A stretch of DNA of 33,198 bases from Hydrogenimonas sp. (GCA_030826715.1 JAUUDL010000128.1:1-33198), one strand, 5' to 3'; shown: positions 9,881 through 21,662, counted from the first letter of the stretch. Notes: generated by a model from the letters alone, not told the origin. Made by a program: numbers and translations.

Positions 9881-10429
9881 TCACCAGTATTTATGAATTT
9901 TAATGATATTTCCTCCGAGTCTCTCTTCGAGAACCATTTTATAGGATTTTCCGTTGGATTGGGTATAGAGCACATAAAGGAGCCCATCGGACTCTTTGGA
10001 TGTCAGATAGTATTTGTCGTCTATCTTTTTGTATTCGTTCCTGACATACAGATCGAAGACTTTTGAAAGGACATAATCGGTCTTGGGAAGGACAAGATGC
10101 GATATGTCGATATGATCGATCATGGCATGATAGAGCAGTTTTTTCTGTAGCAGGATCGTTGCAAAATAGCTCGCGTTGGCACGCTCCGTTTTTGTGGATC
10201 TCAGACTTGTCAGAGGAATGGCGAGTCTGTCGATATAGTCGGATTTGAGGCAGGCGAATCCATAGAGCATGATAAATTTCGAATTTTTCTTGTATTTGTT
10301 GAATATTCTTAGGCCGTATTGGCACGCCTGTTTGTAATCCTTCTGGTTGTACATTGAATAGATTGTCTGCAGTTCTCCCGCATTGAGTGCGAGCGATGCG
10401 AGAAGAATCGTTAAAATTATCTTTTTCAT
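9881..10429 (-). CDS. Secreted hypothetical protein (182 aa) inserted between the mshN- and mshE-like genes
   Basis: N-terminal signal peptide MKKIILTILLASLALNAGE; overlaps upstream gene by 4 nt. Confidence 0.8.
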   Translation of the reverse strand: MKKIILTILLASLALNAGELQTIYSMYNQKDYKQACQYGLRIFNKYKKNSKFIMLYGFACLKSDYIDRLAIPLTSLRSTKTERANASYFATILLQKKLLYHAMIDHIDISHLVLPKTDYVLSKVFDLYVRNEYKKIDDKYYLTSKESDGLLYVLYTQSNGKSYKMVLEERLGGNIIKIHKYW

Positions 10430-11340
10430 AGGCTGTGTTCCAGGTTGTGGAGATAGGCTTTCACTTTGGGGGATGAATATTGGTTGAGATAGGTTTTCAA
10501 TGCCTGGATGGCGTCCTGTTTCTTCCCGAGGCGTACCTTCGATTTGGCATAAAGCAGCCAGCTTCCTTCATCGGATGGATCGAGTGAGTTGGCCATGATG
10601 CTCCATTTGACCGCTTCATTGTAATCTTTTTTCTTGTAGTAGCTTTGTGCGATATAGGCAGCGAGTTTCGGGTCTCTTTTTTCATTGAATCGTTCGATGA
10701 GATATTTCAATGTGTTGTTTGAAGTTTTCGTTTCGACCATAAGCGTTGATTTTCCGCTGTCGCTTCGAAGGCTACTCTCTTTTTGTATTGACTCGTTCTC
10801 CGTCGTTTTTTTAGCTAACGGTTTTGCCGATTCCGTGGTTATCACCTCTTCTCGCACCGGTGATACGGATTTTGAATGTATACGGGTCGATGAATGGCTG
10901 GTTGGGGTCCCTGTTTCGAATGCATTCAGAAAATCTGTTTCGGGTGTGAGCATGACGGTCGATTGCTTTGACTCCGGTTTTTCGGCGAGAGGTGTTTTTG
11001 TACTTTTTATGGGTGTTATGGGCACAACGGTTTGCTCGACGGCCGTCTTCTGCGTTTGAGGCGTTGTGGGCGCCGTTATAGGTTCTTGCGTTTGGATTGC
11101 GACTTTTTTTGTTTCCGCAGGACGTTGTTTCGGTTTTTTCAGTGCCGCCGTCGTATTCACCTCTTTCGGCGATAGCGCGGGAGCTTTGTCTGCCATATGG
11201 ACATTCGATATCTCCAATTTCGGCATGACGAGATAGATACCCGCGGCCGCGACGATACCCAATGATATGAAAAGAAGGGGTTTGAGACGCTTGAGTTTGT
11301 AGATGCGCCACTCTTTTTCGAGTTTTTCTATCTCAAGCAT
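10426..11340 (-). CDS. Single-TM protein with Thr/Pro/Lys-rich linker and C-terminal TPR-like region (MshN-like)
   Basis: TM helix LLFISLGIVAAAGIYLVMP, low-complexity linker, TPR-like C-terminus (AAYIAQSYYKKKDYNEAVKWSIMANSLDPSDEGSWLLYAKSK); position between mshM- and mshE-like genes. Confidence 0.75.
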   Translation of the reverse strand: MLEIEKLEKEWRIYKLKRLKPLLFISLGIVAAAGIYLVMPKLEISNVHMADKAPALSPKEVNTTAALKKPKQRPAETKKVAIQTQEPITAPTTPQTQKTAVEQTVVPITPIKSTKTPLAEKPESKQSTVMLTPETDFLNAFETGTPTSHSSTRIHSKSVSPVREEVITTESAKPLAKKTTENESIQKESSLRSDSGKSTLMVETKTSNNTLKYLIERFNEKRDPKLAAYIAQSYYKKKDYNEAVKWSIMANSLDPSDEGSWLLYAKSKVRLGKKQDAIQALKTYLNQYSSPKVKAYLHNLEHSL

Positions 11341-12139
11341 GGATGTATCCCAGTTTCAGGGCACTCATCTCAAGATACCTGTTTTTGATGTGAGTGCCCG
11401 CAATTTTTGAGGGCTTGTTGCTTTCGTAATAGTCGTAGATTTCAAAGAGAGTGAACATCAGTTTGTTGATTTCACGGTAGTTGCCTTCGGTGAAACGATG
11501 GATAAGCCGCATGTTGCTTTTGTTGAACATATTCGCGATTTCGAAATAGTTCTGTTGTATCAGTTTTTTTTGGATATACATCTGCGTATCATGGATAGTG
11601 CCGTTTTTGAGTTCGATCGTCTCCCATATCCTGGATTGGAAATGCTCTTTGGCTATCAGGTCTTCACGTTCCGTTTTGTGCAAAGAGACGACGAATTTAA
11701 TGGCACGTGTATCGGATATGAGACGGATTTTTTCCAGCATCGCAGGAGGATAGAGCTGGGCTTCGTCAAGAAGCACCGTAATATGCCGCTGATCACGCAT
11801 GGATTCACAAATTTCTACGAACTTGTTGTAGGTCAGGTTGTCCGGTACGGTCTGGTTGGGAACGAGAAATCGATAGAGGGTCGCGATAAACTCATCTTCG
11901 TTCTGTACGGGTGTGGCGATAAGATAGACATTCTGATCGGGTTTGGCGTCGTGATGGATTTTGTTGATGAGGACACTCTTGCCGGTCCCCGGTTTTCCAT
12001 AAAGGAGTATCATCTTCAAAGGTTTGGCGATGCTCTCCTGGAGTTTGTTGTAAAAAAGAATCGATGTATCGAGGCCAATGTACTGATTGACCTCGATCCG
12101 ATCGATAAACGCTTTTTGCAGTTCTTTGTATTTGCTCAT
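11333..12139 (-). CDS. mshM: ExeA/GspA/MshM-family AAA ATPase (CtsP-like)
   Basis: Walker A LLYGKPGTGKSVL, Walker B ITVLLDEAQ; immediately downstream of secretin. Confidence 0.85.
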   Translation of the reverse strand: MSKYKELQKAFIDRIEVNQYIGLDTSILFYNKLQESIAKPLKMILLYGKPGTGKSVLINKIHHDAKPDQNVYLIATPVQNEDEFIATLYRFLVPNQTVPDNLTYNKFVEICESMRDQRHITVLLDEAQLYPPAMLEKIRLISDTRAIKFVVSLHKTEREDLIAKEHFQSRIWETIELKNGTIHDTQMYIQKKLIQQNYFEIANMFNKSNMRLIHRFTEGNYREINKLMFTLFEIYDYYESNKPSKIAGTHIKNRYLEMSALKLGYIHA

Positions 12140-13689
12140 TGCATTTTTGTCAGGTCACTGCCCGAAAGCCTGTCGTAACCCAGGTCTTTGAGCGTCATGG
12201 AATTTTTCGGTTTCACCAGATGCGGTGTGACGATGATGACGAGTTCGATCTTCTCATCGGTCAATTCGTTGTATTTGAAGGCGTAACCGAGAACCGGAAT
12301 ATCACCCAGCAGGGGGACCTTGTTACTCGATTCGTTCACTTTGTCGGTGATAAGGCCGCCGAGAATGACGTGCGATCCATCCTTGACGGTGACGACGGAT
12401 GCCATTTGCCGTCTTTCGAGGTCCGGCGGCATCGTACGGTTTTCGTTGGCGTTGGTGACGGGGTTGATCGTATCGCTCACCGAGGGGTTGATTTTGAGTG
12501 TGATCGTACCGTCGGCGGCGATTTCGGGTGTGATATCCAGAAGGATACCGGCAAAAACGGAATCGATGATTTCGTTTTGGGCCACGGTACTTCCGCCGGT
12601 ATTGCTTGTTGTCGTGCTGTTTTTGATTTTATAGAAATACTGTTTTCCTACCGTGATCATTGCGGCCTGGTTGTTGAGCGTCAGTACTTTCGGATTGGAG
12701 ACGGAATGGACGTCGCCCTGGGATTTGAGGAATTTGAGTATCGTACCGAGCTGTGCATTCATGACGATGTCGGTAAAAGTGGCCATTTGCCCTGGTATTA
12801 CCTCGCTGATCGAGGTCGTGTCTGTCGTAGACGATGTGGTAATTTCCGAGACGGCATCGTTGGTCTGGAGGCGTTCTCCGGAAATTGTGAAATTTTGAAG
12901 ATTGTAGATCTGTCGCCAGTCGATGCCGGTCTCTTTCCCCTTGTTCAGGACCACAGCATACATTTTGACGTCGATGAGTACCTGTTTGTGAAGTCGGGTG
13001 ATCAGGTTGTCAAGATAGGTTTCGACACGGTCGAGCTGTTTTTTGGTACCCGTGATCGTCACAAGTCCCGATTCTTTGTCGATCACGGGGTCTCCGGCTT
13101 TGTAGTTGTCTTCGGGACGATTGAGAATGTCATGAATCTGTTCTTTGAGTTTGGCCCAGAAGATGAATTTGTCGTTGGATGTCACATTGATGCCGCTTTC
13201 AGACTCACCTGAACTCATCGTACCTGTTGAAGGCGCGCCGGTGGTGCTGGTTGTCGATTGCTGGGTACCCGCACCGCTGGAGAGCATAACGTGGGTCTTG
13301 CTTTCGCTCTGTCTGTCGGTGCTGATGTAGTCGACATGATAGGTTTTGGTCAGAAGATAGGAAATTTTCAGAATATTTCCTTCAAGCGAATAGTTGAGAT
13401 TGTGCTCGTTGAGTGCAATCTGTAGAACTTCCGGAAGAGTGGCGTCTTTGAGAGAAAATCTGTCCAGGCGTGTCCGAAGTCTTTTTTTGGCCTCTTTGTC
13501 TTTGATGATCAGCGTCAAATCGCACTGATCGGCCAACTGGTCGACGAGTTCGGAAATGCGTGTTCCTTCGTTGGCTTTGATGTTGAACAGATTGTCTTCA
13601 CAGGCGGCTTGTAGGTTAGAAGTCAGACCGAAAGAGGCGCTGATTATCGCGGCGGCGAGTGACAGTTTCATAATTTTGATATAGTTCAT
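12136..13689 (-). CDS. mshL: Secretin, MshL/PilQ/GspD family (CtsD-like)
   Basis: Signal peptide, STN-like N-terminus, C-terminal secretin domain (RRQMASVVTVKDGSHVILGGLITDKVNESSNKVPLLGDIPVLGYAFKY). Confidence 0.95.
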   Translation of the reverse strand: MNYIKIMKLSLAAAIISASFGLTSNLQAACEDNLFNIKANEGTRISELVDQLADQCDLTLIIKDKEAKKRLRTRLDRFSLKDATLPEVLQIALNEHNLNYSLEGNILKISYLLTKTYHVDYISTDRQSESKTHVMLSSGAGTQQSTTSTTGAPSTGTMSSGESESGINVTSNDKFIFWAKLKEQIHDILNRPEDNYKAGDPVIDKESGLVTITGTKKQLDRVETYLDNLITRLHKQVLIDVKMYAVVLNKGKETGIDWRQIYNLQNFTISGERLQTNDAVSEITTSSTTDTTSISEVIPGQMATFTDIVMNAQLGTILKFLKSQGDVHSVSNPKVLTLNNQAAMITVGKQYFYKIKNSTTTSNTGGSTVAQNEIIDSVFAGILLDITPEIAADGTITLKINPSVSDTINPVTNANENRTMPPDLERRQMASVVTVKDGSHVILGGLITDKVNESSNKVPLLGDIPVLGYAFKYNELTDEKIELVIIVTPHLVKPKNSMTLKDLGYDRLSGSDLTKMQ

Positions 13690-13699
13690 TTCCCAATCC

Positions 13700-14122
13700 T
13701 TACTTCACTAAGAGTTTGATTTTTTTGCTTTTTCTGTGTTTCAGAAAGAGACGTATTTTTTCGTTGTTACGGGTCAAGAGCACATAGTTTCTTCCGACTT
13801 TGCGAACGGTGAAACCGTTGATTTTCGAATTGAGCCCGTACCATTTGCGATTGATTTTGACACGATCGTTGATGATGGCGGACAAGACAAAACGATAATG
13901 TCTCTTCTTCGCACGATTACCCGAAAGCACTTTCGAGTATTTGCCGTTGAGATAGATAAAAGGATCTTTTGCAGTCTCTATTTCCTTCTTCATCAGACCA
14001 ATTCGTTCTTGCTTGATATCGGAGACGAGTTTGTCGATATCGTTGATCGTGATCTCCGCATGTAACATTGTCGCTGCGAAAAGGGCGATACCCGCACTTT
14101 TCATCAATAGTTGATTCCCCAT
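13700..14122 (-). CDS. Small periplasmic pilus/secretion protein (MshK/PilP/GspC-HR-like; CtsR position)
   Basis: Signal peptide; FVLSAIINDRVKINRKWYGLNSKINGFTVRKVGRNYVLLTRNNEKIRL resembles HR/PilP-type beta domain; directly upstream of secretin. Confidence 0.65.
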   Translation of the reverse strand: MGNQLLMKSAGIALFAATMLHAEITINDIDKLVSDIKQERIGLMKKEIETAKDPFIYLNGKYSKVLSGNRAKKRHYRFVLSAIINDRVKINRKWYGLNSKINGFTVRKVGRNYVLLTRNNEKIRLFLKHRKSKKIKLLVK

Positions 14123-14748
14123 ACCGACACCTTGAAGTTTGCTTTTATATTCTTGTCACTTTCCAGCTGTATATTATATATATCGACAACCAGCTCGCTT
14201 TCTTCAATCTCGTTCATGAAACTGATCATATTTCGATAGTTCCCTTCACAATCGACACCGATTTCGAGCACATGGCCGAAGCTGTCCTGATTGTTGACGA
14301 ATTTGTTGGAGATCAAGGAGACATCGATATTATGTCTCTTAGCCTTCAGCGCAATCGAATCGAGAAACTTCGCCCAGTTCTTTTCATTGAAGAGAAGTTC
14401 CGAAAGGGTCTGAATCTGATAATCCGAATATTCATTGACCTCTTTGAGGTCACTGTATCGGACTTTCAACTTTGCGATTTCACTTTGCAGTTTCTTGATC
14501 TTGTATCGCTGATCACCGTTGACGGTGACGGATGCCAGATAGTGCTTCTCTTCCTTGATCTTCTTGTCCAGTTTTTTCTGTGCACGAAGATCTTTTTTCA
14601 GTTGGGCTTCCGTCATCGGTATCAGATACATGTAGGATATGAGTCCGAATACCGCGACGACAGCCAGTACCATCAGGTAAAATTCGCTCTCTTTTTTATC
14701 CTCGAAATAGTTGTCCAGTTTTTCCAGGATATCTTCGATTATCTTCAT
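14104..14748 (-). CDS. PilO/GspM/MshJ-like inner membrane protein
   Basis: N-terminal TM, coiled coil, C-terminal ferredoxin-like region; syntenic position. Confidence 0.7.
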   Translation of the reverse strand: MKIIEDILEKLDNYFEDKKESEFYLMVLAVVAVFGLISYMYLIPMTEAQLKKDLRAQKKLDKKIKEEKHYLASVTVNGDQRYKIKKLQSEIAKLKVRYSDLKEVNEYSDYQIQTLSELLFNEKNWAKFLDSIALKAKRHNIDVSLISNKFVNNQDSFGHVLEIGVDCEGNYRNMISFMNEIEESELVVDIYNIQLESDKNIKANFKVSVWGINY

Positions 14749-16289
14749 AGTACAGTCACCTTTAGATCACCATGGTAGATACCGGTTTTTTCATCTTTGT
14801 AGATTTTGTCGATATCGGTATGGATCTTCCTTTCGTAGGTATCGGTCAGATATTTGATGAATTGTGTGATCTTTTTCTCGCTGCCCGAGTAGAGCGAAAG
14901 CGTGAATGTATTGTCTTCATCCACGATTTTTGTCACTTTGACATCGAATTTTGTCATATCGTTGCCGAAACTGACAATGGTCTTCGCTTTCATCGGGTAG
15001 TTGACCTTTTTGTCGTAAATGGCGGCGAGAATCTTCTTTTTCTTTTCGAACAGATCGTTTTCAGCTTTGATCTTCGCCAGTATGTCGCTTTTTTGTTTCT
15101 GCAGTGTACTGATTTCGTTTTTAATCGATGTGACCAGCTGGTTGAGCTGTTTTTCCTCTTTTTGTAATTTATCTAGGGTGATCTTAACGTAGGAGTCGTA
15201 GGTGAAATTGTAAACCGGAAGGGAAAGTGCCAGAACGATCGTCGCGGCCGTGGTAATGATAAACTGTCCGCTTCGTCTGGCGACAAAAGGAGGAGGGCGG
15301 AAAAAGAGCGTGAAGTTAGGGCTCTCCTCGCCCTCTATATCCTTGATCGCTTCGAAAATCCCAAGGAAGTGGAATTGGTCAACATACTCTTCGGGCTTGG
15401 CGATCTCGTAATCGAAATCGAAATCGTTCGATTTGATACCCAGGTAGGTGTGGGCATATTCATTGAGGCCCAGAATCGGACCGGTTTCCGAACCGGTATA
15501 GAACATATCGATCTTTTCAATCTCGAAAGCGCGTTTGGCATAGATGAGAATATCGTTAATATAGAGGAATATCTCACTGAAGAGCTTCATCAGATGATCT
15601 TGATAATCGAAGTTTGAAGTTTTCAATCCTTCGGTTTGCAGCATGTCGTAGAACGCTTCTTCGTCGACACGTTCGCCATGCAGTTCGCAAAAACGTTCGT
15701 AGATGTTTTCGAAAGAGTATTTCAAAGATTTGGAGTAGAGGTACTCTCCGTCTCTGAAGAGCGCGAGGAAGGCATCCTCTTTTTGAAAGTAGAGATATCC
15801 GTGCACCCCGTACGCTTCCAGAAGATCTCTCTCATAGACATTCTGTATCAGGTAGGGTTTTGGATAGATGTAATCGATATATTTGACCTGCTGCTTGATC
15901 GGCTCGAAAATCTCTTCGATGACATCGGGTTCGGCGACGAAGACGTGGAAAGAGCGCATCTTTTCACTCTTTTGGCCGGGTACCTCCAGATATCGAATGA
16001 TATATTCGACCGCCTGATCCAGACCCAGGTCGTCATACGCTTTCAGTTCGATCGCATCCTGCAAATCTTCTGGCGGAATATTGACACTGACTTCGACGAT
16101 GGAAGAGATGAAATCTTTCGCATCGAGAGTGGAGAAGACGAAGTTCCTCTTGTCGTAACTGAGTTTGTCAATTTTCTGGAGGGAATTGTTGACGAACTGG
16201 TAATAGACGTTTTGATAGGCATTGATCGAGACGATTTTCTCAAAACCGACATTTTGAGTTTCGCTGATCTCTTTTGATGCTTTAAACAT
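14745..16289 (-). CDS. GspL/MshI-like protein: actin-like (PilM) N-terminal region, TM and PilN-like C-terminus in one polypeptide
   Basis: 514 aa with TM (QFIITTAATIVLALSLPVYNFTY) followed by coiled coil; first gene of the operon. Confidence 0.7.
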   Translation of the reverse strand: MFKASKEISETQNVGFEKIVSINAYQNVYYQFVNNSLQKIDKLSYDKRNFVFSTLDAKDFISSIVEVSVNIPPEDLQDAIELKAYDDLGLDQAVEYIIRYLEVPGQKSEKMRSFHVFVAEPDVIEEIFEPIKQQVKYIDYIYPKPYLIQNVYERDLLEAYGVHGYLYFQKEDAFLALFRDGEYLYSKSLKYSFENIYERFCELHGERVDEEAFYDMLQTEGLKTSNFDYQDHLMKLFSEIFLYINDILIYAKRAFEIEKIDMFYTGSETGPILGLNEYAHTYLGIKSNDFDFDYEIAKPEEYVDQFHFLGIFEAIKDIEGEESPNFTLFFRPPPFVARRSGQFIITTAATIVLALSLPVYNFTYDSYVKITLDKLQKEEKQLNQLVTSIKNEISTLQKQKSDILAKIKAENDLFEKKKKILAAIYDKKVNYPMKAKTIVSFGNDMTKFDVKVTKIVDEDNTFTLSLYSGSEKKITQFIKYLTDTYERKIHTDIDKIYKDEKTGIYHGDLKVTVL

Positions 16290-16409
16290 ATAGAAAGCCT
16301 CTTATTATATTTTATTTTTTCAAATCGTATTCCGACGATTTTAGCCAACACAAACTTAAGGACGCTTTCAAACGGAAAAAGCAACTTCGAAATATCGAAA
16401 ATCGTTTGT

Positions 16410-17318
16410 TCAGTCGAAATCGTACCCGAATTCGGATAGCATCTTCTTGTTTTTCGACCAGCCCCCTTTGACCGATACGAATAGCTCCAGATAGATCTTC
16501 TTGTCCGAAAAGCGCTCCATCTTCAGTCTCGCGTCCCTGCCGATTCTCTTGATCGTGGCACCGCCCTTGCCGACCAGAATCATCTTCTGGCTCTTCTTTT
16601 CGGCCACGATCGTCGCCTGGACCCGGTCGAGTCCGGGTTTCTCTTCGATCTTTTCGATGATGACATCCGTTTCATAAGGGATCTCTTCGCTGAGATTGTC
16701 AAAGATCGATTCTCGGATCATCTCTTTGTAGATCTCGCGTATATGTGTTGTCGTCATCAAATCCGGATCGTAAAGCCAGGGAGAGCAGGGCAGGTGCGAA
16801 ACAATTTCGTCCAAAAGCTGCTTCTTGCCGACATCTTTGTTGACGGATACGGGAATCAGCGCTTCGAAACGGTCCTGATACGCCCGATATTCGGCAATTT
16901 TGTTCAGAAGCGCTTCCTGGCTGACTTCGTCGATTTTCGTCAAAACGACGATATGCGGACGTCTCTGGGCGTTGAGATCGAGAAACTTTTTGTAGTTGTC
17001 GATCCGATCGGCTGCCGGGGCAAGGAAAAGAACAAGATCACAGTCACCGATCGCCTTGATCGCCTCCGAGAGCATGAACTGATTGAGCAGACGCTCTTTT
17101 TCATGGATCCCCGGTGTATCGACGAAGATGATCTGCGCGTTTTCGTGCATTACGATGATGTTCATACGCTTTCTCGTCGCCTGCGCTTTCTTGCTCACCA
17201 TCGCGAGTTTTTCACCGACCAGCCAGTTGAGCAACGTACTCTTTCCGGCGTTCGGTCGGCCCACAACCGCTACGAATCCCGCCCGCGTGGGGCAGTCAGA
17301 GGATGTATCGTGCGACAT
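16410..17318 (-). CDS. era: GTPase Era
   Basis: GRPNAGKSTLLNWLVG, DTPG, LTKIDE, KH domain VGKGGATIKRIGRDARLKME; AGAGG RBS supports ATG 17318 (ORF track start 17324). Confidence 0.96.
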   Translation of the reverse strand: MSHDTSSDCPTRAGFVAVVGRPNAGKSTLLNWLVGEKLAMVSKKAQATRKRMNIIVMHENAQIIFVDTPGIHEKERLLNQFMLSEAIKAIGDCDLVLFLAPAADRIDNYKKFLDLNAQRRPHIVVLTKIDEVSQEALLNKIAEYRAYQDRFEALIPVSVNKDVGKKQLLDEIVSHLPCSPWLYDPDLMTTTHIREIYKEMIRESIFDNLSEEIPYETDVIIEKIEEKPGLDRVQATIVAEKKSQKMILVGKGGATIKRIGRDARLKMERFSDKKIYLELFVSVKGGWSKNKKMLSEFGYDFD

Positions 17319-18633
17319 CTTCATCCTCTATGATCGTATCGAGTTTGCTATGTACATAATCGGCCGTTATCGTAAAAGTTTTACCCTTGTACTCGTCAGC
17401 TTCGAAACTGACATCTTCCAAAACCTTCTCCATGACGGTATGAAGGCGTCTGGCGCCGATATCTTCGGTTCTCTCGTTGGCCTGGAAACTGAGTTTGGCG
17501 ATAGCGCGGAGGGCTTTTTCTTCGAATTCGAGTGTCATTCCTTCGGTGCCAAGGAGTGCCTGGTACTGCTTGATCAGCGAATTTTTGGGCTTGGTGAGAA
17601 TTTCGTAGAGCGCCTCTTCTGTCAGACTGTCAAGCTCCACGCGAAGCGGAAAACGTCCCTGAAGCTCGGGAATCAGGTCGCTCGGTTTGCTCACATGGAA
17701 AGCACCGGCGGCGATAAAGAGGATATGGTCGGTGTCGACCGGGCCGTATTTGGTGTTGACGGTACTTCCTTCGACGATGGGAAGCAGGTCGCGCTGGACA
17801 CCCTCTTTGCTCGGGTCCTGCCGGCCGCTGTTCTGGCTTGAGACGGCGATCTTGTCGATCTCGTCGAGAAAGACGATGCCACCCTCCTGTGCCCGGCGCA
17901 GGGCTTCTTGTTTGATCTGCTCTTCATCAAGCAGGCGCTCACTGGCCGCCTGGCGCAAAATCGAACGCGCCTCTTTGACCGTCACCTCCTTTTTGTTCTC
18001 TCGCCCGAGCGATCCGAAGACTTTGGCCAAAGACTCCTGCACCTTGCTCATCTCCGGCGGCATATTGCTGTCGCCCATCTCGATCTTCGGCGACGGCATC
18101 TCCACTTCGATCTTCAATGCGTCGAGTTCACCACGTTCGAGTTTCTGGCGCATTCTTTCGAAACTCTGTTCGTATTCGCGCTGTTTCGTCTCCGGTGCGT
18201 TTTTCGGCAGGGGTGGAAGGAGCTTTTCGATGATCATCTTTTCCACATACGCGTCGATGTCGGACGACTTGAGCTCTTTTTGCTCCTGGGTGACCAGCGT
18301 GACGGCCGTGGAGACGAGGTCGCGAATCATCGATTCGACATCCCGGCCCACAAAACCCACCTCGGTATATTTGCTCGCTTCGACCTTGACGAAGGGATAT
18401 CCCATCATCTTGGCCAGCCGCCTGGCGATTTCGGTCTTTCCGACACCCGTCGATCCGATCATTAGAATGTTTTTGGGCATCACTTCATCCTGCAGCTCTT
18501 TGGGCAGCTGCATACGACGATAGCGGTTTCTCAGTGCCACGGCGATCGTCTTTTTGGCGTTGCGCTGACCGATCACGAAGTTGTCGAGATATTCGACGAT
18601 CTCTTTGGGTGTCATGTTCTCTTGCTTGTTCAT
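17296..18633 (-). CDS. hslU: ATP-dependent protease ATPase subunit HslU
   Basis: [58 protein letters not shown]. Confidence 0.98.
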   Translation of the reverse strand: MNKQENMTPKEIVEYLDNFVIGQRNAKKTIAVALRNRYRRMQLPKELQDEVMPKNILMIGSTGVGKTEIARRLAKMMGYPFVKVEASKYTEVGFVGRDVESMIRDLVSTAVTLVTQEQKELKSSDIDAYVEKMIIEKLLPPLPKNAPETKQREYEQSFERMRQKLERGELDALKIEVEMPSPKIEMGDSNMPPEMSKVQESLAKVFGSLGRENKKEVTVKEARSILRQAASERLLDEEQIKQEALRRAQEGGIVFLDEIDKIAVSSQNSGRQDPSKEGVQRDLLPIVEGSTVNTKYGPVDTDHILFIAAGAFHVSKPSDLIPELQGRFPLRVELDSLTEEALYEILTKPKNSLIKQYQALLGTEGMTLEFEEKALRAIAKLSFQANERTEDIGARRLHTVMEKVLEDVSFEADEYKGKTFTITADYVHSKLDTIIEDEDVARYIL

Positions 18634-19166
18634 TTTCGAAGTTCCAGTGTTTTGATATTATGGTTGGTGTAGATACACAGATCCGCGGCGATGTGAAGAC
18701 TCTCTTCGACCAGGAGCTTGGGATCCATCTGGGCATGTTTCGCCAGTGCCCTGGCCGCCGATATCGCAAAATTTCCACCGCTACCGATCGCTGCGATCTT
18801 GCCGTCTTCGGGTTCGACGACGTCGCCGTTGCCGCTGAGGATGAAGATGTGGTCGTTGTTGAGCACGATCATCATCGCCTCGAGTCTTCTGAGCACTTTG
18901 TCCTTTCGCCACGCTTTGGAGAAGTCGATGACCGCTTTGAGAAGGTCGCCTTTGCGGCTTTGGAGGAACCCTTCGAACATGTCGAAGAGGTTGAAGGCGT
19001 CGGCGGTGCTTCCGGCGAACCCCGCCAGCACCTGGCTGTTGTAGAGGGTACGGATCTTCGTGGCGTTGCCTTTGAGCACCGCATTGCCGAAGGTCACCTG
19101 GCCGTCGCCGCCGATGACGGCATAGTCGTCCGATTTGTAGGCGAGTATCGTGGTCGCTTCGAACAT
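18630..19166 (-). CDS. hslV: ATP-dependent protease proteolytic subunit HslV
   Basis: [42 protein letters not shown]; overlaps hslU by 4 nt. Confidence 0.98.
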   Translation of the reverse strand: MFEATTILAYKSDDYAVIGGDGQVTFGNAVLKGNATKIRTLYNSQVLAGFAGSTADAFNLFDMFEGFLQSRKGDLLKAVIDFSKAWRKDKVLRRLEAMMIVLNNDHIFILSGNGDVVEPEDGKIAAIGSGGNFAISAARALAKHAQMDPKLLVEESLHIAADLCIYTNHNIKTLELRK

Positions 19167-19170
19167 CCCG

Positions 19171-19614
19171 TTACTCTCCTGCCACTTCGAATTTCAGTTT
19201 GGCATGAATGCCGTGTCCGAGCTTGACGTCGGCTTCGTAGAGGCCCGTCGCCTTGATGGCCCCATCGAGATGGATCAATTTTTTGTCGATCTCGATCCCC
19301 TGCGCTTTGAGCGCTTCGGCGATATCGTGGTTGGTGATCGCACCGAAAAGCGACCCGTTGGCTCCCAGCTTTTTGGTGATGACCAGATGGAGGTTTTCGA
19401 GTTTCTCCTTGAGCGCATTGAGGCGCGCGATCTCTTCGGCCTCCTCCTGCTCCTTGCGCTTCTGTTCTTCCTGCCACTCTTTGATCACTTCGTCGGTCGC
19501 CACTTTCGCAAATCCTCTGCCGACGAGAAAATTTCTTCCGTAACCGTCTTTGACCTCTTTGATCTCTCCCGCTTTTCCAAGTCCCTTGACATCTTTGATC
19601 AGCAATACTTTCAT
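19171..19614 (-). CDS. rplI: 50S ribosomal protein bL9
   Basis: [36 protein letters not shown]; start trimmed from ORF track; alternative ATG at 19620. Confidence 0.97.
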   Translation of the reverse strand: MKVLLIKDVKGLGKAGEIKEVKDGYGRNFLVGRGFAKVATDEVIKEWQEEQKRKEQEEAEEIARLNALKEKLENLHLVITKKLGANGSLFGAITNHDIAEALKAQGIEIDKKLIHLDGAIKATGLYEADVKLGHGIHAKLKFEVAGE

Positions 19615-19645
19615 TTTCATACTCTCCTTGCGATAATTTGGGTCG

Positions 19646-19670
19646 ATTATACCGAAAAATCGGCTATAAT
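19646..19670. promoter_or_regulatory. Back-to-back divergent promoters for rplI (-) and the M3 peptidase (+)
   Basis: ATTATA-CCGAAAAATCGGC-TATAAT: outward-facing -10 hexamers (minus 19646-19651, plus 19665-19670). Confidence 0.6.
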
Positions 19671-19695
19671 TGCGAAAAAACAAGGCTTTTACAGT

Positions 19696-21662
<1,967 letters not shown>

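Noticed and set aside
12139-13212. 357-aa plus-strand ORF
   Set aside because: Antisense to the secretin gene; artefact of codon bias.
19150-19695. N-terminal extension of the M3 peptidase ORF
   Set aside because: Runs antisense through rplI and upstream of the TATAAT at 19665; the true start is ATG 19696.
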